DNA of 8,613 bases from Campylobacterales bacterium (GTDB taxonomy: Bacteria; Campylobacterota; Campylobacteria; Campylobacterales; QNZT01), in assembly GCA_027056215.1 (NCBI GenBank), contig JALULO010000183.1:1-8613 (forward strand). The letters run 5' to 3'. Both the position numbers and the translations under genes were made by a program. The notes beneath the pieces were generated by a model. It saw only the letters and a program-made list of their open reading frames with translations, was not told the origin of the DNA and made no database searches. Shown here in pieces: positions 5,702 to 8,613 of the stretch (position 1 is the first letter of the stretch; each line of letters starts with the position of its first letter).

Positions 5702-6029
5702 AAAACGAGATGATAAACTTTATATTGGTGATATATTAGAGTCTATAAAAGCTATTGAAGAATACATCCAAGAAATAGACTATGAACAATTTATAGAAAA
5801 TAGGATGATATATTCTGCAACTATCAGAGAACTAGAAATCATAGGTGAAGCAACGGGAAAAATATCACAAAAAACTAAAGAAAAATATCCAGATATTGAC
5901 TATCGAACTATCAAAGATTTTAGAAATGTACTAGCTCATGAATACTTTGGAGTAGATATGGAAATAGTTTGGGGAATAGTAACTGAAAAACTATCATATT
6001 TAAAAGATCAAATATTGAAGATAAAATAG
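5694..6029 (+). CDS. hepT: HepT-type HEPN RNase toxin (DUF86)
   Basis: The 111-residue, all-helical HEPN protein is of normal length. Its active-site motif R-x4-H-x-Y is intact in RNVLAHEY, with Arg77, His82 and Tyr84. HEPN toxins of this type cut RNA as dimers when not silenced. Tyr84 lines up with the tyrosine that MntA AMPylates in the characterised family member. Further family features are the IRELEIIGEATGKIS helix and the YPDIDYRTIKDFRN segment before the motif. The start overlaps the end of mntA by 8 bp, so the two are translated together. A candidate intrinsic terminator overlaps its stop codon. No damage is visible. The pair probably acts in plasmid or island maintenance or phage defence, which the sequence alone cannot decide. 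Confidence 0.93.
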   Translation: MYKKRDDKLYIGDILESIKAIEEYIQEIDYEQFIENRMIYSATIRELEIIGEATGKISQKTKEKYPDIDYRTIKDFRNVLAHEYFGVDMEIVWGIVTEKLSYLKDQILKIK

Positions 6030-6046
6030 ACTTCAGATATTTTTTT
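6012..6046 (+). terminator. Candidate intrinsic terminator of the MntA/HepT cassette
   Basis: ATAT plus TGAAG (6012-6015 and 6016-6020) pairs with CTTCA (6031-6035) and ATAT (6037-6040). This makes a 9-bp stem with one bulged base (6036) and a 10-nt loop. The stem runs straight into a T run (6040-6046). The hepT stop codon lies in the loop. The stem is AT-rich, so it is of moderate strength. Confidence 0.45.
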
Positions 6047-6113
6047 GAAATTGCAACAGTAAAGACAACACTCCCTCGCACACGAATAACTATGTTGTAG
6101 GTGAAGTTGATCG

Positions 6114-7667
6114 TTATAAACTTATCATTATATACAAAGTCCCGATGCTAAAAAGTGTGGTGGCTATCGTTGTTTGAGAGCTATCTATGAGGAGTATAAA
6201 AAATGCTGTGATGATTATGAGTATTCCTCTTCCAATAGGTCTCAGATATGTTTTTTGTTTTTCTATCAGAAGATCCAAGCTATCCGAATTCATATGTACT
6301 TGAAGTGCATTTTCACTTAGATCGGTGATCACTTTTTTAACACGACGCAGTGTCAATGGTATACCTGTAAATTCGTTTTTGAGAAGTTTTAGTACTTTAT
6401 CATTGCCTCCCAATGCTTTGGGAATGTACTTTTGTAAAATGGGCAAAATATCTTTGATACCGTTAAAATTTTCGATATATGTTGTACCAAGCCCCTCTAT
6501 GATAGCGCTCACACGTAGCATATAGATCGCTTCTTGTGGTAGCTTGAAGGGAAGGTCTTTCATCGAAGCCAAGAGATCAAATGCGAGTTGTTGCATCGAA
6601 GCTGCATCAAGGTTTTCATCACCAAAAATATCAAACATCTTTTCTGCCAACTCCTGCATACGAATCTGGGGTGCATCATGTGCGACGATTCCCAAACGTT
6701 TACAAGCAGTGATATAGAGTTCAAAATCCCTTTCATTGGCAGATTTTATCAACTCTATGATAGCGATTCTGGTAAGATTTGGGATTTTTTTAACCATCCC
6801 AAAATCAAGTAATATCAGATTACCAGTTGTATCAATCAAGAGATTTCCAGGGTGTGGATCTGCATGAAAGTAACCGTTTATGAGCATCTGTTCTGTATAA
6901 AAATAGATCAGTTTTCCCATGATGTCTTCAAACTTGACACCAAGTTTGGCAAGATTGGTTTTGTCATCAAAACGATATCCCTCTTCAAAACTCATAACAA
7001 TCGCATATTTGGAACAATGAGATACATAAGGTATTGGAAATTTTACACCACTATCTTGGTAAGTTTTGGAAAATTTTTGAAGATTTTCTAGTTCGTTGGC
7101 AAAGTCTACTTCTTGCGTAATCATCGCTGCGAACTCTTCTATCACAGCTTCAACAGAATTTTTGGTGTAATATGAAAAGAGAGGACGAAACAGATGGTTG
7201 AAAAATCTCAAGATTTTGATATCGGCTTTGACTTGTTTTTCAATCCCAAAACGTTTAAATTTTACAGCAACTTTTTCACCACTTTTTAGGGTTGCTTGAT
7301 GTACCTGTCCGATCGATGCACTGGCTATAGGTGTATTGTCAAATGTCTTAAATGGTGTATCGGTAGCAAATGCACTCTGAAAAACCTGCTTAAAGTCAGA
7401 TTGTGGCATAGGAGGGATTTCATCATGGAGTGTTTTTAAGGCACTCAGATAGTGCTTTTCAAAAAAATCAGCTCTCGTGGCAAGGACTTGTGCTAGTTTG
7501 ATGTAGGTAGCACCGAGTTCGTTGATATTTTCTTTGAGTTGTGAAGGTGAGAGTGGTTTTATAAAAAGAAACCGTTCTTTCTTTTTGATCAGTAAAAAGA
7601 TCGTAAACAAAAAGAGGAAAACTTTTTTGATACGAGTAGGGTTGTAAAATGATATGGTTCTTTTCAC
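6114..7667 (-). CDS. UbiB/ABC1/ADCK-family atypical kinase, membrane-anchored
   Basis: The 517-residue length fits UbiB-family proteins. Features in order are a hydrophobic N-terminal segment (about 15-27) and the KxGQ-region motif, which reads KLAQ (57-60) with Ala in place of Gly. The alanine-rich loop reads ASASIGQVH (115-123). Next come VAVKFKR with Lys136, the ExD motif Glu186-Val187-Asp188, the catalytic loop HADPHPGN (268-275) and LLDFG (metal-binding Asp288). Two C-terminal hydrophobic segments occupy about 480-517. UbiB proteins are ATPases/kinase-like factors that help handle membrane lipids such as ubiquinone precursors. Here the substrate is unknown. The start is GTG at 7667, 4 nt after the CBS gene stop. 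No clear ribosome binding site is seen, so translation is probably coupled. It is the last gene of the minus-strand operon. Confidence 0.92.
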   Translation of the reverse strand: MKRTISFYNPTRIKKVFLFLFTIFLLIKKKERFLFIKPLSPSQLKENINELGATYIKLAQVLATRADFFEKHYLSALKTLHDEIPPMPQSDFKQVFQSAFATDTPFKTFDNTPIASASIGQVHQATLKSGEKVAVKFKRFGIEKQVKADIKILRFFNHLFRPLFSYYTKNSVEAVIEEFAAMITQEVDFANELENLQKFSKTYQDSGVKFPIPYVSHCSKYAIVMSFEEGYRFDDKTNLAKLGVKFEDIMGKLIYFYTEQMLINGYFHADPHPGNLLIDTTGNLILLDFGMVKKIPNLTRIAIIELIKSANERDFELYITACKRLGIVAHDAPQIRMQELAEKMFDIFGDENLDAASMQQLAFDLLASMKDLPFKLPQEAIYMLRVSAIIEGLGTTYIENFNGIKDILPILQKYIPKALGGNDKVLKLLKNEFTGIPLTLRRVKKVITDLSENALQVHMNSDSLDLLIEKQKTYLRPIGRGILIIITAFFILLIDSSQTTIATTLFSIGTLYIMISL

Positions 7668-7671
7668 GGTT

Positions 7672-8067
7672 TTAAATATTATGCTCTTCTAGTAATATTC
7701 CGATTAGATCAGACATCGTTAGGATTCCATAGAGTTCATTATTGTCGATCACCAAAAGGCGTTTGATACTGTTTTTGACCATCATTTGCGCTGCATATTT
7801 CATGTCAAGGTTTTGGGATACTGAGATCACAGGTGTTACCGCGATATCATATACATTTAAAAGATCGATATCACCATCTTCGGCTACGATAGATTGTAAG
7901 ATATTTTTGAAAGTGACCAGACCATAGGCTCCGTGTTCACAATTTTTATCAACGATAAGTGCTTTGATTTGGTGTTTTTTCATGAGTGAAAGTGCCTCTC
8001 TGACGTTTGTCATCTGCTTCACTATGATCAGTTTTTCTTTTGGTGTCATAACCTCTTTTACCAGCAT
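7672..8067 (-). CDS. Two-CBS-domain protein
   Basis: The 131-residue protein consists almost wholly of two CBS domains (a Bateman module). The first spans about residues 7-63, beginning with VKEVMTPKEKLIIV. The second spans about 76-131 and contains RLLVIDNNELYGILTMSDLI, the typical strand-turn-strand-helix signature ending in T-x-S-D. CBS pairs bind adenosine-type ligands (AMP, ADP, ATP, SAM) and act as energy or metabolite sensors. No catalytic or membrane part is attached, so it probably works by contact with a partner, plausibly another product of this operon. The ATG at 8067 is preceded by AAAGGAGAAGG. It lies 11 nt after the PII-like gene and 4 nt before the UbiB-family gene. The exact ligand cannot be read from the sequence. 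Confidence 0.93.
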   Translation of the reverse strand: MLVKEVMTPKEKLIIVKQMTNVREALSLMKKHQIKALIVDKNCEHGAYGLVTFKNILQSIVAEDGDIDLLNVYDIAVTPVISVSQNLDMKYAAQMMVKNSIKRLLVIDNNELYGILTMSDLIGILLEEHNI

Positions 8068-8078
8068 ATCCTTCTCCT

Positions 8079-8429
8079 TTATAGTACATTTTTGACTTCA
8101 TGTTCAAACTTATGAAGTTCTTCGATGTTTAAGCCTGCAACATGACCGAGTGGTACGGTAAATGTCATGGCACTGTTTTCATTGTTTTGTATGTCTAGTT
8201 GGGCATTTAATCTTTTCATCACCAAAAGAGAAATTTTTCCAGGTAGTATAAATAGTAGCAGAGAAACGTTTTCTTCTAGGGTAAGTCCAAAAAATATCTT
8301 TTTCTCTTTTAGTCCAAGGTTACGTCCTTTAAAAATACTTACAGCACCTGCACCTGCCTCTTTTGCTATACTAACTGCTTCTTCTTCTTTCTCTTCTGCA
8401 ACTATTGCAACCAATGCTACAAACTTCAT
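8079..8429 (-). CDS. PII-like signalling protein linked to DUF1538
   Basis: The 116-residue length is close to that of PII proteins (about 112). The pattern is a beta1 strand (MKFVALVAIV), helix (EEEAVSIAKEAGAGAV), strand (SIFKGRN), a T-loop region (about 37-52, GLKEKKIFFGLTLEENV), then strands and a second helix (ISLLVMKRLNAQLDI). It lacks the canonical GlnB/GlnK T-loop Tyr51 context and the usual B-loop, so it is a divergent PII-like protein and probably not a classical nitrogen regulator. PII proteins are trimers that bind ATP, ADP or other small ligands and control membrane or enzyme partners through the T-loop. Its ATG overlaps the DUF1538 stop as ATGA, and AAGGAG lies just upstream. The obvious partner is that membrane protein. 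Confidence is high in the fold and moderate in the ligand type. Confidence 0.85.
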   Translation of the reverse strand: MKFVALVAIVAEEKEEEAVSIAKEAGAGAVSIFKGRNLGLKEKKIFFGLTLEENVSLLLFILPGKISLLVMKRLNAQLDIQNNENSAMTFTVPLGHVAGLNIEELHKFEHEVKNVL

Positions 8430-8613
8430 GTAATCTCCTTTTGCTTTGCTTTATACGTGGCATAAATACCATATCCCATGACGGTGATCATCGGAAAAAG
8501 GGATGCAAATGCGATCAGTCCAAATCCATCGATAAGCGGATTTCTGCCTTCTATATTTTCCGCCAGTCCCAGTCCAAGAGCTGCTACAAGTGGAACCGTA
8601 ACAGTTGATGTTG
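8426..8613 (-). CDS. DUF1538-family membrane protein, 3' end only
   Basis: The last 61 residues of a minus-strand reading frame run in from the right edge. The sequence reads from TSTVTVPLVAALGLGLAEN through NPLIDGFGLIAFASLFPMIT to a short Lys-rich tail (YKAKQKEIT) and TGA at 8428-8426. The T-V-T-V-P-L-x3-A-L-G-L-G-L-A segment and the D-G-F-G-L-I-A-x-A-S-L-x-P helix resemble the C-terminal repeat of DUF1538 proteins, integral membrane proteins thought to be transporters. Two hydrophobic helices are visible. The stop overlaps the PII-like start by 4 nt (ATGA), a classic coupled arrangement, and DUF1538 genes next to PII genes are a known association. The substrate is unknown and the N-terminal part is outside the window. 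Confidence 0.75.
   Translation of the reverse strand, partial: TSTVTVPLVAALGLGLAENIEGRNPLIDGFGLIAFASLFPMITVMGYGIYATYKAKQKEIT

Noticed and set aside
6049..6177. Plus-strand frame reading NYVVGEVDRYKLIIIYKVP, considered as a gene remnant.
   Set aside because: It is short, has no start site and runs into the 3' end of the UbiB-family gene on the other strand. No family is recognisable.
6325..7091. Three plus-strand open frames of 66 to 79 residues.
   Set aside because: All lie opposite the UbiB-family gene, whose motifs are unmistakable.
8167..8433. Plus-strand open frame of 88 residues.
   Set aside because: It is antisense to the PII-like gene and its Ser/Phe/Ala-rich composition is that of a shadow frame.

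Overview
The window looks like a chromosome segment of a Campylobacterota bacterium (a Sulfurimonas/Sulfurovum/Arcobacter-like organism). The reasons are low G+C, AT-rich -10 elements preceded by T tracts, a histidine kinase whose H-box reads AHQWRQPL behind a multi-pass membrane domain, and the general protein style. This placement is inferred from style; there is no rRNA or other marker gene here.

Layout: (1) 1-888, plus strand: 3' part of a family-4 glycosyltransferase, whose 5' end lies outside the window. (2) 889-1129: AT-rich convergent spacer with a bulged hairpin and several palindromes. (3) 1130-1678, minus: Uma2-family (PD-(D/E)XK fold) protein with its own promoter. (4) 1733-2293, minus: small lipoprotein of unknown function. 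It is divergent from (5) 2401-4495, plus: an overlapping response regulator/histidine kinase pair. The divergent promoter region (2320-2390) is a symmetric arrangement of four similar boxes, two per side and 11 bp apart, next to near-identical -10 regions. That fits an OmpR/PhoB-family regulator controlling both its own operon and the lipoprotein. (6) 4575-5126, plus: unrecognised 183-residue protein with its own promoter and a GTG start. (7) 5211-6029, plus: three-gene cassette made of a 62-residue acidic protein of unknown function, a minimal MntA-type nucleotidyltransferase and a HepT/HEPN toxin, with a plausible terminator at its end. (8) 6114-8613, minus: a tight operon read right to left as DUF1538 membrane protein (3' part only), PII-like protein, two-CBS-domain protein and UbiB/ABC1-family atypical kinase.

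The last operon is the most interesting block. Three of its products belong to families that bind adenine nucleotides or related ligands, and they are coupled to a DUF1538 membrane protein and an atypical membrane kinase with an altered KxGQ motif. The toxin-antitoxin cassette with an extra leading small gene, and the symmetric operator shared by a lipoprotein and a two-component system, are the other two points to follow. No tRNA, rRNA, CRISPR array or insertion sequence was seen.
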